45,918 bases of DNA, taken from positions 1 through 45,918 of the forward strand of contig JAKURM010000008.1 in the NCBI GenBank assembly GCA_022449945.1. Reading direction: 5' to 3'. Shown piece after piece: positions 1-9,212 of the stretch (position 1 is the stretch's first letter; every line of letters begins with the position of its first letter). The notes under the pieces are model-generated. The model searched no databases. It was not told the origin of the DNA and worked only from the letters and a program-made list of their open reading frames with translations. The DNA comes from Candidatus Thalassarchaeum sp. Lineage in GTDB: Archaea; Thermoplasmatota; Poseidoniia; Poseidoniales; Thalassarchaeaceae. The position numbers and the translations under genes were made by a program.

Positions 1-398
1 CAGGCCTTCTCGGTGACCAGCCTGACAGGCATCCGATGATTCGGATCGGCCCCGCAGAACGCATCCTTGACGAACAGGTTCTCGCGAGAATTGAGGTGCC
101 CTCTGACCATTCCAAGCAGGTTCTCGAAGACTTTAGATTTGGTCGACTTGTTTACTTGCCCCCACCAGACATCTTCCGCTAAGCCGGGTTCGTCCACAAT
201 GAACCGGTCATTTGGAGAACGCCCGGTTCGCTCTCCTGTAGTGGCAAGAAGAACTCCCTGAGAAGTCAGTCTAGCCTCACCAAGTTCAACGGCGGTAGAA
301 TGCAAATCCTGCCAACCCAAGTTCCAGTGAACTTTCCCAGAGGGGTCCAGTCCATGGTCAGATAGGGGCACGGCAGTCTCTTGCGAGGAGTCCTGCAT
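1..398 (-). CDS. pckA: Phosphoenolpyruvate carboxykinase (ATP-type), N-terminal part, truncated by window edge
   Basis: Manual reverse translation gives MQDSSQETAVPLSDHGLDPSGKVHWNLGWQ...LLATTGERTGRSPNDRFIVDEP...ENLFVKDAFCGADPNHRMPVRLVTEKA, matching the conserved TGRSPxDxFIV and xAFCGADxxxRxPVRxVTE blocks of ATP-PEPCK. Start codon is uncertain; the frame stays open upstream. Confidence 0.88.
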   Translation of the reverse strand, partial: MQDSSQETAVPLSDHGLDPSGKVHWNLGWQDLHSTAVELGEARLTSQGVLLATTGERTGRSPNDRFIVDEPGLAEDVWWGQVNKSTKSKVFENLLGMVRGHLNSRENLFVKDAFCGADPNHRMPVRLVTEKA

Positions 399-534
399 CC
401 CATGTCCCCCAGCAACCGGGGGGAACACTAGGCCTTCAAGCGTTCCGGCTTGGAGAATTCCACAAACTGGGCCATTCGCAGAATCGAAGTCCCTGCAGGG
501 GATGTGATTATGCAATGCAAGCCTCGTTGGCAGG

Positions 535-3500
535 ATGATGACAGATGAGGAGCCGGATGACAAGATTATCCGCGAGCGTCAATTCAGGCGCTCCACCGGG
601 ATAGACATCATCGACCTCAATCACAATTCTTCTGAGGAGGAGGGGGAGGTTTCTCCACCAGAAGACGAGGCCCTCGGAGACGTATTCGACCCATTCATCG
701 ACAAGGGTGGTTCCGCTCCTGGTGCCGTACGGTCCGATGGAACTGTTCAATCGGAACCAGAGAGGGACATTGTGACTAACTTGGCAATTGACGGGGAAAG
801 CAGAGTAAACTGGATCCTGATGGCATCGATGGTAGTGGTCTACAGCGCAATAAGCATCCAAATTGGGAGGACTTTCGATCCTGCCTTAGGGACGTTGGCA
901 CTCCTGTTACTGGCATCAATCGGATTCGTACTGGGGGAGTATTGGGTCCCGAAGGAAGGAATGACCCTTCTAGGGGTCACATGGGTGATAATCTCGATGA
1001 AGGTCCTGTATGGCCTTGCGATAGAGCTGAGACAGTGGGGGATAATCGACAGCGACCTGTTACTGGGCATCTCCCTTCTGGTGCTCGTGGGCCTAAACAT
1101 CTACGTCTCGTACAGGCACGATCAGGACGCGATAGCTGCCCAGTCGACCCTGGTCCTACTCGCGATTGGATCGACTGCGGGAACCGAGTTCGGAGAGACT
1201 GGGGTAGCTGCAATGATCCTTCTGGCAACTATTCTAGTTCACGGGCTGGCTCTTAACAGGAATTCTGGAAACCTAGCATCACTTGGAATTGCTTCCTCTA
1301 ACCTCTGGATTGGGATGCATGCCCTGACCTCAGGATTCGAGATCGGCCAACTTCGTGTACTTTCTCTCGATTCGCCATTGCTTCTTTTCATGCTCCTGAT
1401 GACTGTGACAGCGCTCAACGCAGTAATGGCGGCGAGGTTTGCTCGTGAGGAGAACTGGTTCTCTAAGGGATTCGAAACCGTCGGACTTGGGAAACCCGGA
1501 CTTTGGGGAGTCTCGACTTCCCTAGGCATGGTGGGCGCTATCCTGGCGGTTGCTTCGAACCGGGATGACGTCGGTTACGCCTTAGGAATGATCACCTTCC
1601 TAGGAGGGGCATTCGGTGGTTCATACCTGGTCGTCAGAGGAGTAGGGACACGAAGGGTTGCATTACCCCTGGTATCTTCCGGTTTGTTACTTAGCCTGCT
1701 ACTACTAGGTGGTGACGGGGTTCGCGATTCGCTAGGCATCTCTTCCTACCAAGTGTTCACCGTTCTGGGTGCCTTGGTTACAGGAGCGGTAGTCCTCAGA
1801 GACCAAAGTAGCGTTTCCGACCGTGTGCTGTGGGTTGGCTCGGTAGCGATTCTCGGGATTCTAGTGATCCTTGTACCCGCAGAGTTCTCCGATTCGGGTG
1901 GCGACGGTGGGGCCCTACTTCTGGGCCTATTGGGAGTATTGCATATTGGTACAGCCATTCTAGCACTGATGAGAAACTCTCCCTCCCTAGCTGGGGTTAC
2001 TGTTCTACTTCCTTGGTCCTGGATGCTAATAGAGGAAGTAGTGCAGGAGTCATACAGGACCATAATGCTAGCCAATGACATTTCAGATCCTGGGGGGATG
2101 GTCGAGCTTTCCCCCTTACCACTGGCAATTTACCTGAGCCTCTCATGCATTCTGCTGTATGTTGTGAATAGCAGAATGGGGGGCAAGGGAGTGAACCTAG
2201 CTTCGAGTTTCCTAGGAATTACAGAGATTTCTTCCTCGATCAGAGATTCTGGAATTCTGCAGTTGTGGAGCATTGGCCTTTGGCTGCCTGCGCTAACAGT
2301 ACTATTCATGGCACAGTTCGGAGGCTTCGACTCGGTTACGATAGTTGCCGTAATTTCTCTTCTGGCTGGAACGCATGCGTATGCCAGCGTCAGAGGGCTG
2401 AGGGATGGGGGTGGACGTGGCATAATGTGCGCCATCGCCTTCATAGCCCTGGTAGTGCAATGGAGACATGGCCTAGAACAAGAAATGTTGATCATCCTAT
2501 GCATAACGGTCGCTTACCTAGTTCAATTTGGAGAAGAGGAGTTCAGCCTAGGAATGGGACTAGTATCTCTTCCGGTTCTGGTCGCCATCACTGACAGACG
2601 GGGCCCGATAACGATTGAGGAACCGAGTTGGCTGTCGGGTGATGTGTTATCATTCCCCAGTGTGGAAGTGGTGGCAGTTGCATGCTCGATGTTGTTGCTG
2701 GCAATTTACCTGCCAAAGGCGGACAAATTAGAGAAGATGCTCCCCGCTGCGGCCTCCTCTCTCGGACTAATCGTGGTGACCATCGTACTGGCACTCAATT
2801 CAGACGAGACGGGGCTCGTCGCGGCATCAGTTTCTATGTTTGCAGTTACCTCAATCTGGCTAATTGCTAGGGGGGAGCTGCGATCTGAGTTGAAGACGAT
2901 GGCAAAGCGCGACAGGGTGCTGGAAGAAGCTGGTTTGGATTCTTCTGGAACGCCTATCTTGAATGGTGAAGGCGTTGATTCCTACAACCCAAAAATTGCT
3001 GAGTTGATGGAACTAAGGAAGAAGAAGAGCCATTTGTCTGAGACTGCTGATCTGGATGAGCTTCTAACCACTGACATTAGCCATAGGCCAGTCGTTGGAA
3101 TGTTCGTTCTCGCAATTGTATTGGCCTCTACGACGATAATGGGTGCACTATTTGGTTCTAGCCAAGAGATCTGGCCACTGTTTCTACTTGCATCGGGTGG
3201 TTTCTCGGCATTGATTGTCCTATTGATTAGGAACAGGACCCGAGGTCTGGAGCTTCACCTGCCTCACATTCTGGGAATTGAGATGCCAATAGCGTTCTCC
3301 ATTGTGGGCCTCTCGCTCGCTCTGGTAACTGCACATGTGATCTCACCTGGGAGTAGCAACCAGATACTGCTAGACTTGGCGGTTCACACAATTCTCATAT
3401 TGCTTCTAGTGGTGATTTCCCTGGTCCACCAGAAAAATCTGCTAGACAGGATTTCCATTGCCATTGACTGGTTTGTATTGTCACTCTTATCTGTCAGAGT

Positions 3501-4278
3501 TCTCGGTGCTATGCTTGGAGGTGGGCTTCCCGCACCGCTTAGCGTGAACCCATTAAAGGGAGAGTTGGTTGATTGGAAGGTGCCTTGGATGCTTCTCGAG
3601 ATGCTGTTGGTACTATGCGTCTTCTTCGGATTCTGGTTGGATGAGAAGAGGTTGCAAACCGGCCGAGGCCAGCAAACGAATGGTTCGATGATCGGTGCTC
3701 GAACGTTTGCGGTAGTCATGCTTTCATTTGGCGTTGCAGGGATACTAGCTTCTGCCAGTGGCTGCTATAGGAGTTGGAAGTCTTCCGAACCATCTGGCCT
3801 AGGAATTTCCCTACCCGCTGGAATGATTGCTTTGGTTTCAATCGCCTCATGGAACGAGATACTATGGGACGTGATGTTCGAGTTCGTTCTGGCATTCGGA
3901 CTGTTGCTAATTGTTGCCTGTGTGCTGACTGTCCCCCTAAAGATGGAAAAGTGGACAGTGACGATCGCTGCCGATGGGCACCTATTCGTCATTTCAGGGG
4001 CCCTGGGGATGGGTCTGCTCGTGCAAATCGAGATGCCGATGCTGTTGGTAACCATGTCAACAGCGGTTTGGGTAGTGGGAATACTGCAACTCAGGAAGGC
4101 AATGAGAATTTGGGGTCTTGCCGAGTTGGTCGCAGCTGTACTTTGTTCACTGATATTCGTTTCAAGCGAGATCACTCAACCTGAGAACCTGCTAGTAGGG
4201 CTAATTGTCTTAGCACTTGAGTTGGGAATAGTGGCTTGGCTGGGTTCGGCTAGGCAGGAAGAACTCGTTAGAGACTAG
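535..4278 (+). CDS. Very large polytopic membrane protein (1247 aa, dozens of hydrophobic segments), function unknown
   Basis: Single long ORF with an acidic hydrophilic N-terminus followed by repeated hydrophobic helices; DUF2339-like appearance only. Confidence 0.85.
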   Translation: MMTDEEPDDKIIRERQFRRSTGIDIIDLNHNSSEEEGEVSPPEDEALGDVFDPFIDKGGSAPGAVRSDGTVQSEPERDIVTNLAIDGESRVNWILMASMVVVYSAISIQIGRTFDPALGTLALLLLASIGFVLGEYWVPKEGMTLLGVTWVIISMKVLYGLAIELRQWGIIDSDLLLGISLLVLVGLNIYVSYRHDQDAIAAQSTLVLLAIGSTAGTEFGETGVAAMILLATILVHGLALNRNSGNLASLGIASSNLWIGMHALTSGFEIGQLRVLSLDSPLLLFMLLMTVTALNAVMAARFAREENWFSKGFETVGLGKPGLWGVSTSLGMVGAILAVASNRDDVGYALGMITFLGGAFGGSYLVVRGVGTRRVALPLVSSGLLLSLLLLGGDGVRDSLGISSYQVFTVLGALVTGAVVLRDQSSVSDRVLWVGSVAILGILVILVPAEFSDSGGDGGALLLGLLGVLHIGTAILALMRNSPSLAGVTVLLPWSWMLIEEVVQESYRTIMLANDISDPGGMVELSPLPLAIYLSLSCILLYVVNSRMGGKGVNLASSFLGITEISSSIRDSGILQLWSIGLWLPALTVLFMAQFGGFDSVTIVAVISLLAGTHAYASVRGLRDGGGRGIMCAIAFIALVVQWRHGLEQEMLIILCITVAYLVQFGEEEFSLGMGLVSLPVLVAITDRRGPITIEEPSWLSGDVLSFPSVEVVAVACSMLLLAIYLPKADKLEKMLPAAASSLGLIVVTIVLALNSDETGLVAASVSMFAVTSIWLIARGELRSELKTMAKRDRVLEEAGLDSSGTPILNGEGVDSYNPKIAELMELRKKKSHLSETADLDELLTTDISHRPVVGMFVLAIVLASTTIMGALFGSSQEIWPLFLLASGGFSALIVLLIRNRTRGLELHLPHILGIEMPIAFSIVGLSLALVTAHVISPGSSNQILLDLAVHTILILLLVVISLVHQKNLLDRISIAIDWFVLSLLSVRVLGAMLGGGLPAPLSVNPLKGELVDWKVPWMLLEMLLVLCVFFGFWLDEKRLQTGRGQQTNGSMIGARTFAVVMLSFGVAGILASASGCYRSWKSSEPSGLGISLPAGMIALVSIASWNEILWDVMFEFVLAFGLLLIVACVLTVPLKMEKWTVTIAADGHLFVISGALGMGLLVQIEMPMLLVTMSTAVWVVGILQLRKAMRIWGLAELVAAVLCSLIFVSSEITQPENLLVGLIVLALELGIVAWLGSARQEELVRD

Positions 4279-4295
4279 GGGGCGATGCTCCTGAA

Positions 4296-5300
4296 GTGCC
4301 AACGTTGATGATGGGCGGTTGGTACAACGGACTCGTGACAAGGTCCTGGATATCGGATACTCCCGACGAGGTAGAGCACCCTCCAATACCCCTCGGCCTA
4401 AACAGAATGGCCGTTCCTAGAGCTGCACTAGTGCTATCGATAGGGACTGTTGTGGTGTTAATATTCTCAGCTATATGGGTAGGAATCTCGGCAATCAGTT
4501 TTCTCGATGACCTTGAAGCGAGTTTCGGAACTACTGACGTCGAAATGCTTGAGTCCGAAGGTAGATGGATTTGGGAGATCTCCCTTCTTTTCGATACCTG
4601 CTCCTCTAGGGAAGACAATTGGGAGTGGCCCGAGTCTCTTGCCGAACAGGATGGTAACTTTCTCTATCCAGGCGAGTTGAGATGCGACTGGGAACATCAG
4701 GGAGACGGGGATGCGGCTAGCGTTGCCGTGTTCAATCGAGGAAACGAGACGCTCAGTCTGGTTTTGGAAATCAGCGGAGGAGGTGTGGTTTTCGCTTCTG
4801 GTGGCGAAGAGAACCTAATCATCAACGATCTAGGGCCCAATGAAAGCATAATTCTGGAGATCGACCTTATCGAGAGCATTACTGAACGCGAAATTAGCAT
4901 CACTGCCACCCATGTCTCGGTCCTCCAAGCACAGGTCCGATTAGATCTGAATATTTTCGAAGGCACTGAACAGAAAGACGTGCATGTCGATTACAACGAT
5001 AGGATCGAGGTGGATTACATAGTCTGGAATGCCGATACCGACGAGCAACTGGACGAAGGGACGTTGTGGGTTACTGCAGGAAACGACCCCGCCTACATCG
5101 ATGGATTCGAATGGTCCGCAATCGGACTAGACATTGACTCCGATAGAGGAGGCCTCTACCCAGGAGTCGATACCGGGACCTCCCACACTACTCTCCTGCC
5201 CCCCCCTATTGCCTATGGGAACTCAGATGATCACGAATTGAAGGACAGTTGGCTCAGATTCCAACTCAAGGTCAACAGAGCCCCCCTGTCAAGCGGTTAG
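4296..5300 (+). CDS. Membrane-anchored extracytoplasmic protein, possible degenerate C-terminal FKBP-like domain
   Basis: One strong TM segment (AALVLSIGTVVVLIFSAIWVGISAI), then an acidic ectodomain. The C-terminus (VDYNDRIEVDYIVWN...GTLWVTAGNDP..IDGFEWSAIGLD...TTLLPPPIAYGNSDDHELKDSWLRFQLKV) resembles the FKBP block PPxxAYG...LxFxVxL. Confidence 0.7.
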   Translation: MPTLMMGGWYNGLVTRSWISDTPDEVEHPPIPLGLNRMAVPRAALVLSIGTVVVLIFSAIWVGISAISFLDDLEASFGTTDVEMLESEGRWIWEISLLFDTCSSREDNWEWPESLAEQDGNFLYPGELRCDWEHQGDGDAASVAVFNRGNETLSLVLEISGGGVVFASGGEENLIINDLGPNESIILEIDLIESITEREISITATHVSVLQAQVRLDLNIFEGTEQKDVHVDYNDRIEVDYIVWNADTDEQLDEGTLWVTAGNDPAYIDGFEWSAIGLDIDSDRGGLYPGVDTGTSHTTLLPPPIAYGNSDDHELKDSWLRFQLKVNRAPLSSG

Positions 5301-5321
5301 TCACGAAAGTAACTTGACTGA

Positions 5322-6641
5322 GTGCCAACAGGGAGAGGCGTGACAGAAGCAGGGCACTTGGCACTCACTCCCTCTAAGAAGATGCTATCCAGTGCAAAAA
5401 AGAAGGCTAAGCCGGAGTCATCTAGGAAGGGCGAGCCTGAGTTCATCATGACGGATGAAATGAGGCGCCTCTCGACTCCTTGGTCGGTGGCTTCGATAAG
5501 AGCGAGTCAGATTGACCCAATGTCTTTGCCTGCGGGAGTGGTGCTAGATGCTGCTGCAGGCTCTGGAGTACAACTAATCGCTTTCTCAAAGAGTCTCAAG
5601 AGGCCCGCATTGGGAATTGAGTTGGACGAGGCCGTCGCTAGGATGTGCGCTGCCAACATGGAGTTGAACTCCGAGGGAGCGGTGCAGAGGGGCCTTGACA
5701 GGGTGCTAGTTGGCGATGGCAAGGAAGCAGATGCTGCAATCTCCTCATACTGGGCCAGTCTTAGGGAGGCGGGTACCAGGGCACACCCGCCGATTGGGAT
5801 GCTGCATCTAGATCCAGCCAGGCCACAGGATGCTCAGAATCACAGTATCGATGAAATGCAACCGGACATCAAATCTGTTCTGAAGGCATGGAGCTCGCAT
5901 CTGCAAACTGGACCTAGGGGGCCTGCAATTCTACTGGACCTGTCTCCGAGGCTTGACTCTGTCCAGAGAGCAATGGTTGACGGGATTATCGAGACCACGT
6001 TCCCGGGAACAAACAGAACGTGGGAGTGGCTAAGCCGTGGAGGGGGCAGGGTAGACAGGCTATCGGTGTGGATAGGGTCTCTTTCCTCAAAGAACAGCAG
6101 ACGATGCCTGAGGGTCGGTAGAAAGAAGGTAATTGCGAGCATAGAGGGGGAAAGCTCGGCGGCCGAATCAATAACCTTCCAAAGCGCCATGGACGTACCT
6201 CGAGGGGCGTGGCTTTCCATAGTCGATCCTGCCCTTTTCGAAAGCGGCCTTCAAGGCTCATGGCTGAATAGCGCCGTGAAGTCAGGAACCGGTTCATCAT
6301 GGGTCAGGACAGAGGGTAGGAGGCCTCTGCTGATTCACTCTGATGCTCTTTCCGATGATGAAAATGTCCAGGGATTTGTTGTCGCCACTGGGGAGATCGT
6401 CCAACAGAGGCTGAGGCCTCCGGAGCTTCACACCATAGATCAGGTGGCCTCTTCAATTTCCAAGAAAGGGATTGGGAAGGTTACCCTTAGATGCAGGTTG
6501 GATCCTGAAATCCATCCCACACTACAGCGGCGTTTGGACAGGGAATTGAAGGAGGTTGACGGGTCGAGGAGTTTCATGGTTGACATGGGAGTCTCTCGTC
6601 CATCCGGCACCCAGACAATCTACTTGGTGTGCAAGGAGTAG
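5322..6641 (+). CDS. Class I SAM-dependent methyltransferase, THUMP-like family
   Basis: VVLDAAAGSGVQLIAFSKSLKRPALGIELDEAVARMCAANMELN (motif I/II) and GMLHLDPARPQD (motif IV-like); GTG start. Confidence 0.75.
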   Translation: MPTGRGVTEAGHLALTPSKKMLSSAKKKAKPESSRKGEPEFIMTDEMRRLSTPWSVASIRASQIDPMSLPAGVVLDAAAGSGVQLIAFSKSLKRPALGIELDEAVARMCAANMELNSEGAVQRGLDRVLVGDGKEADAAISSYWASLREAGTRAHPPIGMLHLDPARPQDAQNHSIDEMQPDIKSVLKAWSSHLQTGPRGPAILLDLSPRLDSVQRAMVDGIIETTFPGTNRTWEWLSRGGGRVDRLSVWIGSLSSKNSRRCLRVGRKKVIASIEGESSAAESITFQSAMDVPRGAWLSIVDPALFESGLQGSWLNSAVKSGTGSSWVRTEGRRPLLIHSDALSDDENVQGFVVATGEIVQQRLRPPELHTIDQVASSISKKGIGKVTLRCRLDPEIHPTLQRRLDRELKEVDGSRSFMVDMGVSRPSGTQTIYLVCKE

Positions 6642-6745
6642 GTTTTGGCGCCCCTACGGGGCGTCCAATCGGTTCAAATAGGGAGGGTAGGTCGCCGAGA
6701 TGCCCAATGGGCCACCGGGAAACCGGTGAACACGGGGGAACCGTA
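6642..6745 (+). promoter_or_regulatory. Candidate structured leader upstream of the rps13 operon (three hairpins)
   Basis: GGCGCCCC/GGGGCGTC (6647-6654 / 6658-6665, one G-U), GCCC-AAT-GGGC (6702-6712), and CACCGG-GAAA-CCGGTG (6713-6728, perfect stem with GNRA loop), all before the rps13 ATG at 6746. Confidence 0.5.
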
Positions 6746-7213
6746 ATGCCAAAAGTGGACGAAGCAGAACTGGGTGACGACTTCTCGTACATCCTGAGGA
6801 TCGCTGACACTGACATAGACGGGCTCAAGCCCATTACCTACGGCTTGGCCTCCGTAAAGGGAATTGGAATCAGGACATCGATGATGGTATGCCAGATTTC
6901 TGGAATCGACGGAAACAGGCTGGGCGGGCACTTGTCCCTTGAAGAACAGGACAAACTAAGGAATGTTATCGACGAGTATGCAACAAGTGTTCCTTGGTGG
7001 ATGGTAAACAGGCAAAGGGACTTGGAAACTAACGAAGACGCTCACATCATCTCAAACGAAGTTACCATGACTAGAGACGATGACGTCTCCCGTCTGGCCG
7101 AGATCAAGACCTACAGAGGAATAAGGCACAGAAGTGGTCACAAGGTTAGAGGACAGAGGCTCCGGTCAAATGGAAGGAAGGGCTCTGCACTCGGAGTCGA
7201 GAGGAAGAAGTGA
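6746..7213 (+). CDS. rps13: 30S ribosomal protein S13
   Basis: DFSYILRIADTDIDGLKPITYGLASVKGIGIRTSMMVC...YRGIRHRSGHKVRGQRLRSNGRKGSALGV; archaeal S13 signature. Start moved to 6746 from the ORF track's 6629. Confidence 0.95.
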   Translation: MPKVDEAELGDDFSYILRIADTDIDGLKPITYGLASVKGIGIRTSMMVCQISGIDGNRLGGHLSLEEQDKLRNVIDEYATSVPWWMVNRQRDLETNEDAHIISNEVTMTRDDDVSRLAEIKTYRGIRHRSGHKVRGQRLRSNGRKGSALGVERKK

Positions 7214-7223
7214 GGCTGATTGA

Positions 7224-7889
7224 ATGGGTGAGCCGAAATTCTCCAGACCAAGGACTCAGACCCCCACTCACCCATGGAAGCAGGCAAGGATAGACGAAGA
7301 GCATGCTCTCAAGGAGAAGTATGGACTCAAGAAAGTTGGCGGAATGAGGGAAATTTGGAGAGAGAAATCCGCTCTAAGGAGACACCGGAACCAGGCAATG
7401 AAGCTCATTGGTAGAGTGGACACTACGGAAGGACACTATGCCAAGGAAAAGGAGCAACTTATTGGATCTCTGCACAAGAAAGGTCTTCTTCAGGACGGGG
7501 CCGATGTCGGTGACGTGCTAGAAATCAATGTTGAGCACATGCTTTCCAGGCGTTTGCAATCTGCGGTCTACTCCAGGGGCGTCGCCCCTTCGAGGAGGCC
7601 AGCCATGAACCTGATTGTGCATGGTCACATTTGCGCCGGCGACCAGCGACTGACTGTTCGCGGTTACCATGTACTGAAGGAGGAAGAGGAGCAATTGAGA
7701 TACAGTGAAAGCTCCCCATTCGCAGACCCAGGGCACTCCTTTAGGAAGGAGTTGGAACTACGAAGGGTCTCCGATGATGGAGGAGAGCATGTAGAAGGCG
7801 AGGTTGCCGAGTCCGAGGAAGCAGTAGAGCAAGTCGAGGATACTGGAGATGGCAAATCCGAGGAAAAATCTCCCAAGGGGGATAAGTGA
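7224..7889 (+). CDS. rps4: 30S ribosomal protein S4, with acidic C-terminal extension
   Basis: YGLKKVGGMREIWREKSALRRHRNQAMKLIG...ML SRRLQSAVYSRG...VHGHICAGDQRLTVRGYHVLKEEEEQL; operon context. Confidence 0.95.
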   Translation: MGEPKFSRPRTQTPTHPWKQARIDEEHALKEKYGLKKVGGMREIWREKSALRRHRNQAMKLIGRVDTTEGHYAKEKEQLIGSLHKKGLLQDGADVGDVLEINVEHMLSRRLQSAVYSRGVAPSRRPAMNLIVHGHICAGDQRLTVRGYHVLKEEEEQLRYSESSPFADPGHSFRKELELRRVSDDGGEHVEGEVAESEEAVEQVEDTGDGKSEEKSPKGDK

Positions 7890-8269
7890 TGGGACACAAG
7901 GCAATTCTTCACATTTTCAGCACGTTCAATAACGTACTGATCACAGCGACAGATCTGACAGGTGCAGAGACCATCTGCAAGGTTTCAGGAGGGATGGTAA
8001 CCAAAGGAGGGAGCGATTCTGGGGGTCAGTTCGCAGCCACTAGGGCTGCAGAGAAGATAGCAGAGATGCTTTCGGAAAAGGAATTTGACCAAGTGATTGT
8101 GAAGTACAGGGGTGCCGGTGGAAACAGATCCAACAGTGCACCTGGAGCGACTGCTGCTATCCGAGCCCTGACTAGGGCGGGAGTTAGGATTACAAGAATT
8201 GAGGATGTGACTCCCATTCCTACTGATGGGACGAAGAGCAAAGGCGGAAGGAGAGGCCGTCGAGTATAA
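7889..8269 (+). CDS. rps11: 30S ribosomal protein S11
   Basis: AILHIFSTFNNVLITATDLTGAETICKVSGGMVTKGGSDSGGQFAATRAAEKIA...GAGGNRSNSAPGATAAIRALTRAGVRITRIEDVTPIPTDGTKSKGGRRGRRV. ATG at 7889 overlaps the rps4 TGA. Confidence 0.97.
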   Translation: MGHKAILHIFSTFNNVLITATDLTGAETICKVSGGMVTKGGSDSGGQFAATRAAEKIAEMLSEKEFDQVIVKYRGAGGNRSNSAPGATAAIRALTRAGVRITRIEDVTPIPTDGTKSKGGRRGRRV

Positions 8270-8284
8270 GGAAAAGGTGAAAAA

Positions 8285-9172
8285 ATGGTTAAGATGAAGG
8301 TGCTGAAGGAATCCGAAGAAAGGCTGCAAATACTGCTGACTGGAACCGACAGGAGCCTTGCCAACGCCCTTAGAAGGTCACTGATTTCTGATACTCCCAA
8401 GATGGCAATAGACAGCGTAAGGTTCCAACTTGGCACCAAGGAGCAAGACGAACAAATCTGGGAGACAACGGGGCCACTTCCTGATGAGATGGTCGCTCAG
8501 CGCCTTGCCATGATTCCTATTCCAACTAAGCACGAAAAGTTCCACTTCCAGCAAGAGTGCCCCAACTGCAAGGACCTTATCGAGGCAGACAGGGGTTGCC
8601 TGGAATGCCAGATGATTTACACATGTGTGGTCTTCGGAACGGAAGAGGGCAAGTGGGTAACTGCAGGGGACATGAAATACCTTGGAGAAGAGGCTCTGGA
8701 GATTCCCGAGGATTACAAGTCAATTCCGATTACGAAGTTGCTGAAGGGGCAAATGATTGAGTTCTATGCCACTGCAATAATGGGAAGAGGAAGGGAGCAT
8801 ACCAAGTGGTCTCCAGTGTGTGGTGTTTCATTCAGTCCTCGAAGAGTCGGCGTAATAAACAACAAGACGAAGGCAAAGGTTCTCTGGGGAATGGACCTTG
8901 GCATCTCAGCAAAGGACTTCGGAAAGGACAATCGTCTTGATGATGTGGGCATGGTTGCTATCCTAGAAAGAGAGTTGCACCATGTCGGGGAAGGAACCGA
9001 GGCATCTCGGGAATTCAAAGAGGCCATTTCGCTGGAAGAAGTGGCAGGCGAGTTCATCCTTGACTTCGAAACAGATGGCTCGATGACACCGAGAGTGGCG
9101 CTTGAGATGGCCTGCAAAGAGCTTGCAGAGAGATTCGGGGCACTTGAGGAGGATCTTGGGGCTGCGCTCTGA
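8285..9172 (+). CDS. rpoD: DNA-directed RNA polymerase subunit D
   Basis: TDRSLANALRRSLISDTPKMAIDSVRF; ferredoxin-like cysteine insert CPNCKDLIEADRGCLECQMIYTC; follows rps11 as in archaea. Confidence 0.95.
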   Translation: MVKMKVLKESEERLQILLTGTDRSLANALRRSLISDTPKMAIDSVRFQLGTKEQDEQIWETTGPLPDEMVAQRLAMIPIPTKHEKFHFQQECPNCKDLIEADRGCLECQMIYTCVVFGTEEGKWVTAGDMKYLGEEALEIPEDYKSIPITKLLKGQMIEFYATAIMGRGREHTKWSPVCGVSFSPRRVGVINNKTKAKVLWGMDLGISAKDFGKDNRLDDVGMVAILERELHHVGEGTEASREFKEAISLEEVAGEFILDFETDGSMTPRVALEMACKELAERFGALEEDLGAAL

Positions 9173-9212
9173 GATTCCAACAATTCATTACCTAATTGCG
9201 GGATGATTCGCT

